Shown here in pieces: positions 37,409 to 46,445 of a stretch of 59,292 nucleotides of DNA. The notes under the pieces are model-generated. The model was not told where the DNA came from. It did not search any database and was given only the letters and a program-made list of their open reading frames with translations. How positions within the stretch are numbered: position 1 is the first letter of the stretch; each line of letters begins with the position of its first letter. The stretch is from contig NZ_NKHG01000067.1 of NCBI RefSeq assembly GCF_002744245.1, positions 1-59,292 on the forward strand. The letters run 5' to 3'. Made by a program: the position numbers and the translations under genes. Source of the DNA: Bacillus pumilus. Its GTDB lineage: Bacteria; Bacillota; Bacilli; Bacillales; Bacillaceae.

Positions 37409-38746
37409 TCAATCTTCTAACAAATATTGATTCAGTTGTGCTTTCAGCTGCTCCTCTCTTCCAGATTCATTTTGGATCATAGGATGCTTTAACGCATATT
37501 CTTCTAATATATGAAAGTTTGCTTTTCCCTCTGAAATGTCGCGTCCAATTCCTTCAGAAAAGCTGCGGTACCGATGCTTAATAATATCTTCAAACACACG
37601 GTCTTCTATGAGTCTATGAGCCACCCGCAGCCCTTTTGCGAACGCATCCATCCCCGCAATATGGGCATACAAAATATCTTCCAATTGAAAGGAGGCTCTT
37701 CTTACTTTTGCATCAAAATTGAGACCCCCTGTTCCAAGTCCGCCATTTTGCAGAATTTCATACATGGCGAGTGTTGTGGCATATAGATCTGTCGGGAATT
37801 CATCAGTGTCCCAGCCCAGAAGTGAGTTTCCTTGGTTGGCATCAACAGACCCGAGCAGACCATGAATTCTTGCTACACGTAACTCATGCTCGAACGTATG
37901 ACCAGCTAGTGTCGCATGATTGGCCTCGATATTTAATTTAAAGTGCGAATCCAGTCCGTATTGCTTTAAAAAGGCAATGGATGTTGCAGCATCAGTGTCA
38001 TATTGATGGGTTGTCGGCTCCTTTGGCTTTGGCTCAATTAAAAATTGGCCTGTGTACCCAATTTCTTTTGCATAATCAACCGCCATGTGCAAAAATGTCG
38101 CCATGTGGTCAAGCTCTCTTTTCATATCGGTATTCAGCAGTGTGTCGTATCCCTCTCGTCCTCCCCAGAAAACGTAATTTTCTGCACCAAGTTCTTTTGC
38201 TGTTTCGATCCCTTTCTTGACCTGTGCGGCTGCATAGGCAAATACATCTGCATGACAGGATGTCGCTGCGCCGTGTACAAACCTGGGATGCTTGAACATG
38301 TTGGCAGTGTTCCATAACAGCTGAACATTGCTTTGCTGCATGTAATCCTTCATTCTTGCTAAAATGATGTCTAACTGTTGATTGGTCTCTTGAAGCGTGT
38401 CTCCCTCTGGTGCAATATCACGGTCATGAAATGAGAAATAAGGAACATCCAATAGATCAAAGAGCTGAAAAGCCACTTCCAATCTAGCTTTCGCCAAATC
38501 CATTCCGCTATAGGAGTCCCAAGCTCTTTGCATAGTGCCTGTTCCAAACATGTCTGTTCCATCAGCAGTCAATGTGTGCCAATAAGCGACTGAGAAACGC
38601 AAATGATCTTTCATTGTTTTTCCGCCAATCATTTCGTTCGGGTCATAATGTTTAAAAGCGAGTGGGTTTTTTGATTGTTTTCCTTCATATTGAATGTTGC
38701 CGATCCCCTCTAAGCTGCGTAAGAACTGCATGTTTGATTTGACCAT
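37409..38746 (-). CDS. xylA: Xylose isomerase
   Basis: 445 residues, a class II xylose isomerase. Catalytic and metal residues are visible: [12 protein letters not shown] (the His/Asp pair), [43 protein letters not shown] and LGWDTDEFP. It interconverts D-xylose and D-xylulose in the cytoplasm and needs Mg2+, Mn2+ or Co2+. Its gene is preceded by a XylR-type operator and faces xylR. Confidence 0.97.
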   Translation of the reverse strand: MVKSNMQFLRSLEGIGNIQYEGKQSKNPLAFKHYDPNEMIGGKTMKDHLRFSVAYWHTLTADGTDMFGTGTMQRAWDSYSGMDLAKARLEVAFQLFDLLDVPYFSFHDRDIAPEGDTLQETNQQLDIILARMKDYMQQSNVQLLWNTANMFKHPRFVHGAATSCHADVFAYAAAQVKKGIETAKELGAENYVFWGGREGYDTLLNTDMKRELDHMATFLHMAVDYAKEIGYTGQFLIEPKPKEPTTHQYDTDAATSIAFLKQYGLDSHFKLNIEANHATLAGHTFEHELRVARIHGLLGSVDANQGNSLLGWDTDEFPTDLYATTLAMYEILQNGGLGTGGLNFDAKVRRASFQLEDILYAHIAGMDAFAKGLRVAHRLIEDRVFEDIIKHRYRSFSEGIGRDISEGKANFHILEEYALKHPMIQNESGREEQLKAQLNQYLLED

Positions 38747-38772
38747 TCTTCATTCCTCCTATCAATATTCAC

Positions 38773-38797
38773 TTTGTCAGTTGATTCAACAAACAAA
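38773..38797. promoter_or_regulatory. XylR operator upstream of xylA
   Basis: TTTGTCAGTTG and CAACAAACAAA are complementary at 9 of 11 positions around ATT, close to the Bacillus xyl operator pattern. It lies 27 nt before the xylA start codon. A TATAAT at 38864-38869 on the plus strand is the likely -10 of divergent xylR; its -35 is weak. Confidence 0.7.
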
Positions 38798-38961
38798 TTA
38801 TTAATCAGTTATTCAATCTCTTTGATTTTTCGGCATTTTTTAGTTTTTTAGAAATATTTTCGTTATAATAAAGTGAAAAACACACTGCTTATGGAATGCA
38901 CACGAAGAAATGCACCTTTTTTTCAACTTAATCTAAAGACGAAACAAATGGAGTGAATGAC

Positions 38962-40122
38962 GTGGATATCGCTGATCAGAACTTTGTGAAAAAAATAAAT
39001 CAAAAGCTTTTGCTAAAAGAAATTCTTCATCATGCACCAATCTCTAGGGCTAAATTATCTGAACGTACTGGTTTAAATAAATCAACTGTTTCATCTCAAG
39101 TGAGTTCATTAATGAAAGAACATCTCGTCTATGAAATAGGTCAAGGCGAATCTAGCGGCGGTAGAAGACCTGTATTACTCATGTTTAATAAACGTGCAGG
39201 TTACTCAATCGGCATTGATGTCGGTGTTGATTATGTAAACGGCATTTTAACAGACCTTGAAGGGTCCATTCTTCATGATCAACAGCTCAAGCTCTCATCT
39301 AACGCTCCTGATGTGACCACACGCAGATTAATTGAATTGATCGAGCAGTTGATCTCGCAAATCCCCTCTTCTCCATACGGTCTTGTTGGTATTGGTCTTT
39401 GTATACCTGGGTTAGTGGACACAAAAGAACGAATCGTGTTTACACCGCATTCAAAATGGAAAAATATTGACCTGAAAACGACTCTCCAAGACACATTTCA
39501 TGTGCCGGTCTTCATTGAGAATGAAGCCAATGCTGGTGCATATGGTGAAAAAATTTTTGGTACCGCAAAGCATTATGACCATCTCATCTATGCAAGTATT
39601 GGCACCGGCATTGGAATTGGTATCATTATCAATCATCATTTATACAGAGGCACATACGGTTTTTCTGGTGAAATGGGGCATATGACGATCGACTTTAATG
39701 GACCAACTTGCAGTTGCGGAAACCGTGGATGCTGGGAGCTGTATGCATCAGAGAAAGCATTGTTCCAGTCTCTTCAAACAGACGATCAGCCTGTATCCTA
39801 TCAAGACATCGAACAGCTGGCGAAGTTAAATGATATGAAAACACTTAATGCCTTACGCAACTTTGGCTTTTATCTTGGCGTTGGTCTCACAAACGTCCTG
39901 CACACCTTTAACCCGCAAGCGATTATTTTACGAAACAAGATCATTGAATCACAGCCAACAGTACTGAGTGTCATTCAAGACGAAGTATCTTCGAGAATGG
40001 ATGACCAATTCAGCTCGCATGTTGAACTGCTCCCTTCGTCGTTAGGACACAACGCACCTGCATTAGGGATGACATCTCTTGTCACTGAAGCCTTCTTGCA
40101 TGATGTCACCCTTTCACAATGA
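38962..40122 (+). CDS. xylR: Xylose-responsive repressor, ROK family
   Basis: 386 residues from the GTG at 38962, 8 nt after GGAG; an upstream GTG at 38953 overlaps that site. An N-terminal winged helix-turn-helix (ISRAKLSERTGLNKSTVSSQVSSL) is followed by the ROK sugar-binding fold. The zinc-binding motif is TCSCGNRGCWE, and the sugar-site segment is GEMGHMTIDF. It represses xylAB and xynPB until xylose binds. It is divergent from xylA. Confidence 0.95.
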   Translation: MDIADQNFVKKINQKLLLKEILHHAPISRAKLSERTGLNKSTVSSQVSSLMKEHLVYEIGQGESSGGRRPVLLMFNKRAGYSIGIDVGVDYVNGILTDLEGSILHDQQLKLSSNAPDVTTRRLIELIEQLISQIPSSPYGLVGIGLCIPGLVDTKERIVFTPHSKWKNIDLKTTLQDTFHVPVFIENEANAGAYGEKIFGTAKHYDHLIYASIGTGIGIGIIINHHLYRGTYGFSGEMGHMTIDFNGPTCSCGNRGCWELYASEKALFQSLQTDDQPVSYQDIEQLAKLNDMKTLNALRNFGFYLGVGLTNVLHTFNPQAIILRNKIIESQPTVLSVIQDEVSSRMDDQFSSHVELLPSSLGHNAPALGMTSLVTEAFLHDVTLSQ

Positions 40123-40134
40123 CTCGCTCAGTGA

Positions 40135-40178
40135 TAAAAAAGAGACAGCTTGGCTTGACTGCGTTGTCTTTTTTTTTA
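40135..40178. terminator. Terminator between xylR and xynB
   Basis: AAAAAAGAGACAGC pairs imperfectly with GCGTTGTCTTTTTT around an 11-nt loop. The long T-run favours termination of xylR. Confidence 0.65.
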
Positions 40179-41783
40179 TTCGCCTGTTTCTTCATAGCGA
40201 AAGTATTTGAAATCAGCAGGCAGACGCATTCCGCTTGTGTCTTGACACTGCATGCCGACAAAAGCCCCTGTAAAGAATCCGCCTCCTCGAATGAAATCAT
40301 CGGATAAATGACTCGACTCAAGCAGAACATCCATCTTCTTCCACTCTTGTTGATCAAAAGAATAAGAATACGTGTATGTCTCCCGGTGAACGGTCACTTT
40401 TAAATACACATACGTAACCCCGTCTGGAATGATGATTTTTTTGGTCAACGGCTGAGAAAAGGTCAGGTTTTGACAGACAGATAATTCAAGGATACGGCCA
40501 AGTTTCTCGTCATATGTCACCTGAAGAGCTGTCCAGTTCTCCGTATTATAATAATTCACAAGACCAGCAGCTTGCTGAAAGTTTTCTGGAAAGAACGAAA
40601 CAGCTGTCTCTGCTTCAAAATAAAAGCTTTGCCAGCGCCTTGCAACAAGAGCTTGGGTAAATTTAGACGTCAGAGATTCCTGGCCGTATAGCCTTAAATG
40701 ATGAGGATTCTCCGTCAATGAACCCATCTGATTCGTAAAAGGGATTCTTAATGTTTGGAAGTGTCTATTTAACGCTGATTCTTTAAATTCATCGACTACG
40801 TGATACATTGGAGAGAAGACCATTTCGCACGTAGCTGGCGCTTCAACCTCCAGTGCCCCCTCTTTTCCGCCCACAACATATGGCCAGCCATCTTTCCATT
40901 CGAGCTTTTGAATCGCTGTCTCTCTTCCTAAAGGACACCATCCTCTTTGTTGAAAAATAGATTCCTGATTTGATTGAATCGGACGGCCAGTTAGGTGAGC
41001 CAAATACCATTCATTTGTATGCGTGTGTACAATTGAGGCATGCCCGCATTTTTGAAGCGGATGGTCAGGCACGTGGAAGGCGCTTAAAATCGGGTTATCA
41101 GGATGAACCTCATACGGTCCTTCCATATTTGAGGACCGGGCGATCGTTGCTGCATGCTCGTACCGTGTGCCCCCTTCTGCCGTTAATAAATAATAGTAAT
41201 CACCGATGTGATAAAGATGTGGGGCTTCCGTCAGTTTAATAGGTGTTCCTTTAAAAATGACCTTCCGCTGACCGATCAGTTTCTTTTCAGATACACTGTA
41301 TTCCTGCAAGGCAATACCTGCAAAGGAATGATGTTTTTCTCTATGATCCCACAGCATATTTAATACGTATTTCTTCCCGCTTTGATCATGGAATAAAGAC
41401 GGATCAAATCCAGAACTATTGAGCCGAATTGGCTCGCTCCACTCGCCATCCACTTCACTTGCCGTGACCAAATAATTATGACCATCCTTAAACGGACCAT
41501 CTACTACTTTTATATCTGAATAGATGAGCCAAAACTGACCATCCGCATAGCTTAAACACGGTGCCCATACCCCTCCTGAATCAGGATTTCCTTTCATGTC
41601 TAGTTGAGACGTATTTTGCAAGGGACGCGCGGCGAGCCGCCAATGAATGAGATCCTTTGAATGATAAATTTGAACCCCTGGAAACCATTCAAATGTAGAA
41701 ACCGCAATGTAATAATCGTCTCCTACACGGCAAATACTTGGGTCCGGGTTAAACCCTTTTAGTACAGGGTTGATAATCTTCAT
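40176..41783 (-). CDS. xynB: Beta-xylosidase, GH43
   Basis: 535 residues from the ATG at 41783 (GAGGAGGG ribosome site); the longer frame to 41861 is not needed. The GH43 propeller starts [19 protein letters not shown] with the catalytic base Asp in NPDPS. The general acid Glu is in [22 protein letters not shown], and the third acidic residue is probably in GFDPSLFHD. The C-terminal 200 residues form the beta-sandwich of this subfamily. No signal peptide is seen, so it hydrolyses imported xylo-oligosaccharides in the cytoplasm. It follows xynP after 25 nt. Confidence 0.95.
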   Translation of the reverse strand: MKIINPVLKGFNPDPSICRVGDDYYIAVSTFEWFPGVQIYHSKDLIHWRLAARPLQNTSQLDMKGNPDSGGVWAPCLSYADGQFWLIYSDIKVVDGPFKDGHNYLVTASEVDGEWSEPIRLNSSGFDPSLFHDQSGKKYVLNMLWDHREKHHSFAGIALQEYSVSEKKLIGQRKVIFKGTPIKLTEAPHLYHIGDYYYLLTAEGGTRYEHAATIARSSNMEGPYEVHPDNPILSAFHVPDHPLQKCGHASIVHTHTNEWYLAHLTGRPIQSNQESIFQQRGWCPLGRETAIQKLEWKDGWPYVVGGKEGALEVEAPATCEMVFSPMYHVVDEFKESALNRHFQTLRIPFTNQMGSLTENPHHLRLYGQESLTSKFTQALVARRWQSFYFEAETAVSFFPENFQQAAGLVNYYNTENWTALQVTYDEKLGRILELSVCQNLTFSQPLTKKIIIPDGVTYVYLKVTVHRETYTYSYSFDQQEWKKMDVLLESSHLSDDFIRGGGFFTGAFVGMQCQDTSGMRLPADFKYFRYEETGE

Positions 41784-41808
41784 TGTATTCCCTCCTCTTT
41801 TGGTGACA

Positions 41809-43200
41809 TTACATGTTAAAGTCGTCGATATGATCGACATACACCTTATCCCGATTTTCAAGCTCCCTCACGACTTTTTTATGTTTTTCTTCATCTAGGT
41901 TATAAAAATGAATATCAATCATCGCTAAAATGAGCAGACATACAGGAATGACCGTTGTGGTGATTAAAATTCCTAATAATGCTTCTGGTGTTTGGATTTG
42001 GTTTGCGACATAGCCAAACCGATCGAGCACAAGCCCTGGAACGATACCACCTAATGCCATTCCAAATTTAAAGAAAAATCCAATCACTGCATAGATGAGT
42101 CCTCCCATTCTTTTTCCAGTTTTATATTCGCCATATTCAACGGTTTCAGGAATGAGTGCCCACATGTAAGCACCAGCTGTAATACTCCCTGCAGCGGCAA
42201 CGAGCCTGAAAAGAAGAATCAGGTAGATTTGACTTGGCGGTATCACAAATAAGGCAAGAAGACCGATGATATTCAGCAACAATGAATAATTCAGTAGCCT
42301 TTTCTTTCCTAACAGCTTGTGTAACCGCGGAATAAACGGCAATACCATTAAAGCTGGCAGACTGCCAATGAGTCCGTACCACTTCACTAAATCTTCTCTG
42401 CCAAGGTTATACGTCACATAATAGATCCCAACCGAGTTGCTGATGGAGTTCACGCCAAAAATAATAATAAAGAAAATACTTAACACAACAAGCGGACGAT
42501 TCACACGCAACTGGACAAAGATATCGGTGAACTTAATCTTTTCCTCTGGCTTTTGAAGCGTGACGCGTTCATTTGTGCTTTTAAAGCAGAAAATAAGTAG
42601 TGCGCCACCGAGAACGCCGAGAAATGCCATCGTCATCTGCCAGCCAAGTGCTGTATTTCCAGTTGTATCACTCAACAAAGTCGCAAGAAAAGGAACAAAA
42701 AAAGCCACAACTAAACCGCCGAGATTTGCAAAAACCATACGAACAGATGTAATACTGACAACCTCTTGGTTGTTTCTCGTCATAGCTGATGTTAAGGCGC
42801 CATAAGGAACATTGATAAAGGTGTATGTAAGCGATAAACCGACATACGTGATGTAGGCATAAATAAGTTTGCCCATAGCGGAAAAATCAGGTGTCGTAAA
42901 GCAAAGGATTGCAAGTACCACAAAAGGAAACGCGCCGAATAACAAATAAGGTCTAAACCGACCAAAACGACTGTTCGTTCGATCAACCATTGCGCCAATA
43001 AAAGGATCTGCGAGCGCATCGATGGCACGAACAACTAAAAACATCGTCCCTGCTGTTGCTGCTGATAAACCATACACATCTGTATAAAAAAATAATAGAT
43101 ACGTAGAGACAGTTGCATAAATTAAATTACATGCGAAATCTCCTGAAGCATATCCCACTTTTTCAGACATACGAATCTTCTTTAAATTCTCACTAACCAT
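41809..43200 (-). CDS. xynP: Xyloside/oligosaccharide:cation symporter (GPH family)
   Basis: 463 residues with 12 membrane helices of the glycoside-pentoside-hexuronide family. Hallmarks are [32 protein letters not shown] at the start, the loop [28 protein letters not shown], and the later [23 protein letters not shown]. It brings xylosides or short xylo-oligosaccharides in for XynB. It heads the xynPB operon behind a XylR operator and a cre-like site. Confidence 0.93.
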   Translation of the reverse strand: MVSENLKKIRMSEKVGYASGDFACNLIYATVSTYLLFFYTDVYGLSAATAGTMFLVVRAIDALADPFIGAMVDRTNSRFGRFRPYLLFGAFPFVVLAILCFTTPDFSAMGKLIYAYITYVGLSLTYTFINVPYGALTSAMTRNNQEVVSITSVRMVFANLGGLVVAFFVPFLATLLSDTTGNTALGWQMTMAFLGVLGGALLIFCFKSTNERVTLQKPEEKIKFTDIFVQLRVNRPLVVLSIFFIIIFGVNSISNSVGIYYVTYNLGREDLVKWYGLIGSLPALMVLPFIPRLHKLLGKKRLLNYSLLLNIIGLLALFVIPPSQIYLILLFRLVAAAGSITAGAYMWALIPETVEYGEYKTGKRMGGLIYAVIGFFFKFGMALGGIVPGLVLDRFGYVANQIQTPEALLGILITTTVIPVCLLILAMIDIHFYNLDEEKHKKVVRELENRDKVYVDHIDDFNM

Positions 43201-43275
43201 GAGCTTTCTCCCTTCTTCACTTAGCCTCTTCTAACGAACAGATGATGCAGGGCAGCAGCAATTACAAGGTAGAAT

Positions 43276-43290
43276 ATAAAGCGCTTTCAA
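43276..43290 (-). promoter_or_regulatory. CcpA-type cre site in the xynP leader
   Basis: TTGAAAGCGCTTTAT on the minus strand matches the cre pattern WTGNAANCGNWNNCW at all but one position and has a self-complementary AAAGCGCTTT core. It lies about 75 nt before xynP and downstream of the promoter, a position where CcpA would act as a roadblock in glucose. Confidence 0.7.
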
Positions 43291-43403
43291 TTCGTTGGTA
43301 AAATGAAGCTGAACATCTCATCCTTTCAGCTTAGCCCACATATGCAGCAAATCATTTGAATGACAGAATCATCCCCTTTAGTGCACGGATAAATGGGTTA
43401 TCA

Positions 43404-43470
43404 CATCTTAGTTTATTGACCAAACAAACTAAGATGAGTTCATTTTATAAAATCTGATCTGACTTTTCAA
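43404..43470 (-). promoter_or_regulatory. xynP promoter with overlapping XylR operator
   Basis: On the minus strand TTGAAA (43470-43465), a 17-nt spacer and TAAAAT (43447-43442) form the promoter. The operator follows at once (43436-43404): outer arms CATCTTAGTTT and AAACTAAGATG are perfect, separated by 11 nt. It covers the predicted start point, as expected for a repressor site. Confidence 0.85.
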
Positions 43471-43590
43471 TATTTTTTGAAAAAACAATCCAAATAATCG
43501 ATATTTTGTCGTTTTTTCTTTCATATGAGGATAAAAATCCCTTCTTTTCTTTAAAATGGCCACAACCATAAGAGAGAAATCAATTAATGG

Positions 43591-43619
43591 TTGCATTCAA
43601 GCCCATCCCATGCTATATT
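43591..43619 (+). promoter_or_regulatory. Promoter of the candidate small RNA
   Basis: TTGCAT (43591-43596), exactly 17 nt, then TATATT (43614-43619). An inverted repeat CAACCAT (43563-43569) and ATGGTTG (43587-43593) overlaps the -35 and could be an operator. Confidence 0.65.
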
Positions 43620-43625
43620 AATCAA

Positions 43626-43743
43626 GCGATGAGCTGAATTGTGTAAGTCGGGTAACACGTCTCTTTGAGACACACACGAATGTGGCGTGTGGTTATTCCG
43701 CCTCAATACGCAAAAGACATCTTCTGTTGAAGATGTCTTTTTT
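43626..43743 (+). ncRNA. Candidate structured small RNA with its own promoter and terminator
   Basis: About 118 nt between xynP and csaA. A closing helix pairs GCGATGAG (43626-43633) with CTCAATACGC (43702-43711), leaving two bulged A. Inside, CGGG-TAAC (43649-43656) pairs with GTTA-T-TCCG (43692-43700). That helix encloses two hairpins: GTCTC/GAGAC (43659-43671) and CACACG/CGTGTG (43673-43691). A perfect 13-bp terminator, AAAAGACATCTTC with GAAGATGTCTTTT, ends at 43743. No open frame with a ribosome site is present, and the next gene (csaA) is on the other strand, so it is not a leader. A 15-nt unpaired stretch (43634-43648) could contact targets. I do not recognise the family. Confidence 0.6.
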
Positions 43744-43744
43744 C

Positions 43745-44077
43745 TTAACCTATTTTTGTCCCATTTTCAACCGGCTCATCTGTATTAAGCAAGACCACAT
43801 CTTCTTTCGACGGCATGCCTCCTAAAACAAGCACCTCTGATTTAAATCCAGCAATTCTTCTTGGCGGAAAATTGATGACTGCCACTATTTGTTTGCCGAT
43901 AAGATTCTCAGCAGTATAACGTTTTGTTAGCTGTGCACTTGACTGCTTTAGACCAATTTCGTCGCCAAAATCAATCTTTAGCTTCAAGGCAGGTACTCTT
44001 GCTTCTGCAAAGAATTCTGCATCTAATATCGTCCCAACACGAATATCTAACGCCAAAAACTGTTCAATATCTGCCAT
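43745..44077 (-). CDS. csaA: CsaA, secretion-linked chaperone with tRNA-binding-like domain
   Basis: 110 residues from the ATG at 44077 (GAGGAG ribosome site); the GTG at 44098 would put that site inside the gene. It consists of a single OB-fold domain like the EMAP/Trbp111 tRNA-binding domain: LDIRVGTILDAEFF, ARVPALKLKIDFG, SSAQLTKRYTAENLIGKQIVAVINFPPRRIAGFKSEVLVLG. B. subtilis CsaA is a dimeric chaperone that suppresses secretion defects. It ends against the terminator of the candidate small RNA, which can also stop csaA. Confidence 0.92.
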   Translation of the reverse strand: MADIEQFLALDIRVGTILDAEFFAEARVPALKLKIDFGDEIGLKQSSAQLTKRYTAENLIGKQIVAVINFPPRRIAGFKSEVLVLGGMPSKEDVVLLNTDEPVENGTKIG

Positions 44078-44117
44078 ATGAATCTCTCTCCTCTTCACTC
44101 AAAGATAAAAGCTCTGT

Positions 44118-44138
44118 GGTTCTTCTGCTAGAAGAACC
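44118..44138. repeat. Inverted repeat upstream of csaA
   Basis: GGTTCTTC and GAAGAACC are perfect 8-bp arms around TGCTA, about 40 nt before the csaA start. There is no T-run on the csaA strand directly after it. It could be an operator or leader hairpin. Nothing else is recognisable between 44139 and 44344 except the ribosome site of the next gene. Confidence 0.5.
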
Positions 44139-44344
44139 ATTGTCTCTCGTTGATTTCTCCATTGTAGCACATCCATCTCGTAAAAAAGGAAGGTTCAAAA
44201 AGCCCATTCTTCGCTAAAAGCTCCTTAGTTTACATAACGATGTTATTGCAATCTATTAAAATATTTGCATCCTGAAAATGAATTCGGTAAAATGGCAAAT
44301 AATCCTACTGCTTCCTCTCGAAATTTTCAGGGAGGGGTTAACAC

Positions 44345-44824
44345 TTGTTTACATTATCAGATATGTGGACGTTTTGCTGGTCGTTTTTCGTCATTCTTCC
44401 TATCGTTGCCATCCTGCATCAGCTAGGCCATATTGTGGTCGCATGGATGTTTGGGGCAAAGGTTTCTTTTGCTCTTGGCAGAGGCAAAAAAATGTTGAAA
44501 ATAGGCGTAGTTGAAATTAGAAGAATCTATTTTCTAGATGCATTTTGCCATTATGAGGAAATGAGAAGAAATAACCGTTTCTCGCACATTCTTGTCTACT
44601 TAGGCGGATCATTATGCAACCTGCTCAGTGTTCTCATACTGAATACAATGATCGCCAATGATTTCCTGCCAGAACATCAATTTTTCTATCAATTTGCTTA
44701 CTTTTCAGTCTACTATGTATTTTTTGCTTTGCTGCCAGTACAGTATGCAGATCATCATCCGAGTGATGGGCAAGCGATTGTGAATATCATTCGCCACGGT
44801 GAACCATGCGATATCATCGACTAA
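44345..44824 (+). CDS. Membrane protein resembling M50 site-2 protease with a degenerate HQxGH site
   Basis: 159 residues, starting at TTG with a strong GGGAGGGG site 7 nt ahead. Hydrophobic helices occur at about 7-24, 80-105 and 115-135. The first ends in AILHQLGHIVVAWMFGAKV, laid out like the HExGH zinc motif of M50 intramembrane proteases, but with Gln26 in place of the catalytic Glu. Near the C-terminus PSDGQA resembles the family's second metal-ligand DG segment. It is probably a proteolytically inactive relative. It is convergent with the operon at 44821-47891, overlapping its last stop codon by 4 nt. Confidence 0.65.
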   Translation: MFTLSDMWTFCWSFFVILPIVAILHQLGHIVVAWMFGAKVSFALGRGKKMLKIGVVEIRRIYFLDAFCHYEEMRRNNRFSHILVYLGGSLCNLLSVLILNTMIANDFLPEHQFFYQFAYFSVYYVFFALLPVQYADHHPSDGQAIVNIIRHGEPCDIID

Positions 44825-45279
44825 GATGGATAACTTTCGCTGTCAATATGATACTGAATCGTTAAAAAAGTAATACCGAATAGCTTCATTTGATGAAACG
44901 CCGTAAGACTGTTCTCGGTCTCCGGTTTCATATGAAAGCTTTCTTCCATTGGCAGTTTCAGGGTGATAAAAGGCGTATGCAAATACAATCCTTCGTCACC
45001 GGTACTGCCTTTTGAACATTTGCTTTTTAATAGAAAGTCGCTCTGCTTATTGAAAGGTTTTAAAATGGCGGTAAGCTGTGAAGAGGGTAGCGGCAGAGCG
45101 ATATTCATATACCTCGTACTCTCATCATGATGCTGGGCATAAAGCGCAAAAAAGACTTGCTCACCTTTCTCGTTGTGGCGAATCCATGCACGCACATTCT
45201 CTCTTCTTTCCTTAGAATGCTGAAATCTAGAAATGCTTCCCTTCATTTCGTACGGAATACGAGATGACCCTAAATACAA
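44821..45279 (-). CDS. Hypothetical protein, last gene of the YndJ-type operon
   Basis: 152 residues, no signal peptide or membrane helix. The sequence is mixed alpha/beta with a GLYLHTPFITLKLPMEESF segment. No motif that I recognise. By position after the YndJ-like gene it may match B. subtilis YndH, but this is inference from the neighbourhood only. The start is TTG at 45279, 5 nt after the previous stop, with only a weak AGG site; an ATG at 45246 is the alternative. Translational coupling would explain the weak site. Confidence 0.6.
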   Translation of the reverse strand: MYLGSSRIPYEMKGSISRFQHSKERRENVRAWIRHNEKGEQVFFALYAQHHDESTRYMNIALPLPSSQLTAILKPFNKQSDFLLKSKCSKGSTGDEGLYLHTPFITLKLPMEESFHMKPETENSLTAFHQMKLFGITFLTIQYHIDSESYPS

Positions 45280-45284
45280 CTGAC

Positions 45285-46445
45285 CTATTCTTTAAAGACT
45301 GGTTGAAGCAAAAAGACAAAAGGCCTTACCCACCAATGAAAACAGACCGCTGCTTTTAACGTAAATTGCATCGGGTCCTCATAAAATCTGCGAATAACCG
45401 GTGACACCTTTTCTGCTGAAAACGTCTTTCCATTTAATTGATCAAGTGAATCTACTAAACCAATCTTCTCGCTATCATAAATTCTTTCATTTTGAAAAGA
45501 CATCAAATGAAAACGACCGTGTACCCCCGATATCGGAAATTCCTTCTTTTTCAATCGATCAGCTGGCCTTTCGATCAGCCATCCAATCAGACCTGGTAAA
45601 ATTACACAACATGCATTGATACTGCCATGAAACCAAATCATTTGATCAATGCTTATATAGGTCACGTGTAAAAGCATACCAGCGGAATAAAGAAGAGATA
45701 ACACGACGGTCCCCATTAACATGCAGCTAGAAAACACAACCATCACTTTTGCCAATATGGACCGAAACTCGGTTTTCATACACAGGATTCCATACACATA
45801 GAGTGCGATCACATAAAGAATGACACTAAACGTATCAAACAGGCGGGAAAAACTAATCCCAACAGCAATCATCACTGGTGATAGCAATATCACCCAGCCA
45901 GCCAATTTGTATAAAATCGTCTCTTTTTTCCGCTGCCTCCCTAATAATCCATAAAAAAGCGGGATAAAAAAAGCAGAGTAATGAAAATGAATAGCGGTCA
46001 AAAGAATAATGAGCGGAGAAAATGTCATCACTTGTATATCTGCCGTATACATCCAAAACCAAAGCCCACCTAGCGCTATATAAATGAATGCGCCATCTAT
46101 CATCAGCTCATGAAGCGGGAAGATTCCTCTTTTCAGCAAACGAGTGAAGCCAAATAAAGCCAGAACCATTGTATATAAAAGCCATCCCGCTGCAAGCCAT
46201 GCGGAGTGAAATATGAATGCACCTGTTGCACACAGAACAGCTAATGGAAAGGCTTTCATTAAAAAGCCGATGAGTGCCCCCTGCTGCCGCTTTTCCCCTT
46301 CCTGATTGAAAAATTGTAATAAAGCAGGAAGAAAAAACAAAATTGCGATGAGCACAAAGAATTCAGCTATCGGACCTGTCAACAAACGGTTGGCGAGAAA
46401 ACAAGACATCAAAATCAGGCTAGCTGTCAAATGCCATTTATTCAT
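45285..46445 (-). CDS. Polytopic membrane protein, YndJ-like
   Basis: 386 residues with about nine to ten hydrophobic helices to residue 290, for example LLTGPIAEFFVLIAILFFLP, LAVLCATGAFIFHSAWLAAG and VVLSLLYSAGMLLHV. A soluble tail of about 95 residues follows (SFQNERIYDSEKIGLVDSLDQ, EDPMQFTLKAAVCFHWWVRPF). General layout recalls the YndJ-like family, function unknown. It overlaps the previous gene by 4 nt (ATGA) and so is translationally coupled. Confidence 0.65.
   Translation of the reverse strand: MNKWHLTASLILMSCFLANRLLTGPIAEFFVLIAILFFLPALLQFFNQEGEKRQQGALIGFLMKAFPLAVLCATGAFIFHSAWLAAGWLLYTMVLALFGFTRLLKRGIFPLHELMIDGAFIYIALGGLWFWMYTADIQVMTFSPLIILLTAIHFHYSAFFIPLFYGLLGRQRKKETILYKLAGWVILLSPVMIAVGISFSRLFDTFSVILYVIALYVYGILCMKTEFRSILAKVMVVFSSCMLMGTVVLSLLYSAGMLLHVTYISIDQMIWFHGSINACCVILPGLIGWLIERPADRLKKKEFPISGVHGRFHLMSFQNERIYDSEKIGLVDSLDQLNGKTFSAEKVSPVIRRFYEDPMQFTLKAAVCFHWWVRPFVFLLQPVFKE

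Noticed and set aside
43404-43436. Large dyad considered as a terminator of an upstream gene
   Set aside because: No gene ends here and the arms carry the XylR operator core, directly downstream of a promoter.
44278-44514. 78-codon plus-strand frame overlapping the M50-like gene
   Set aside because: It is a shifted reading of the same DNA; the frame from 44345 has the better ribosome site and membrane helices.
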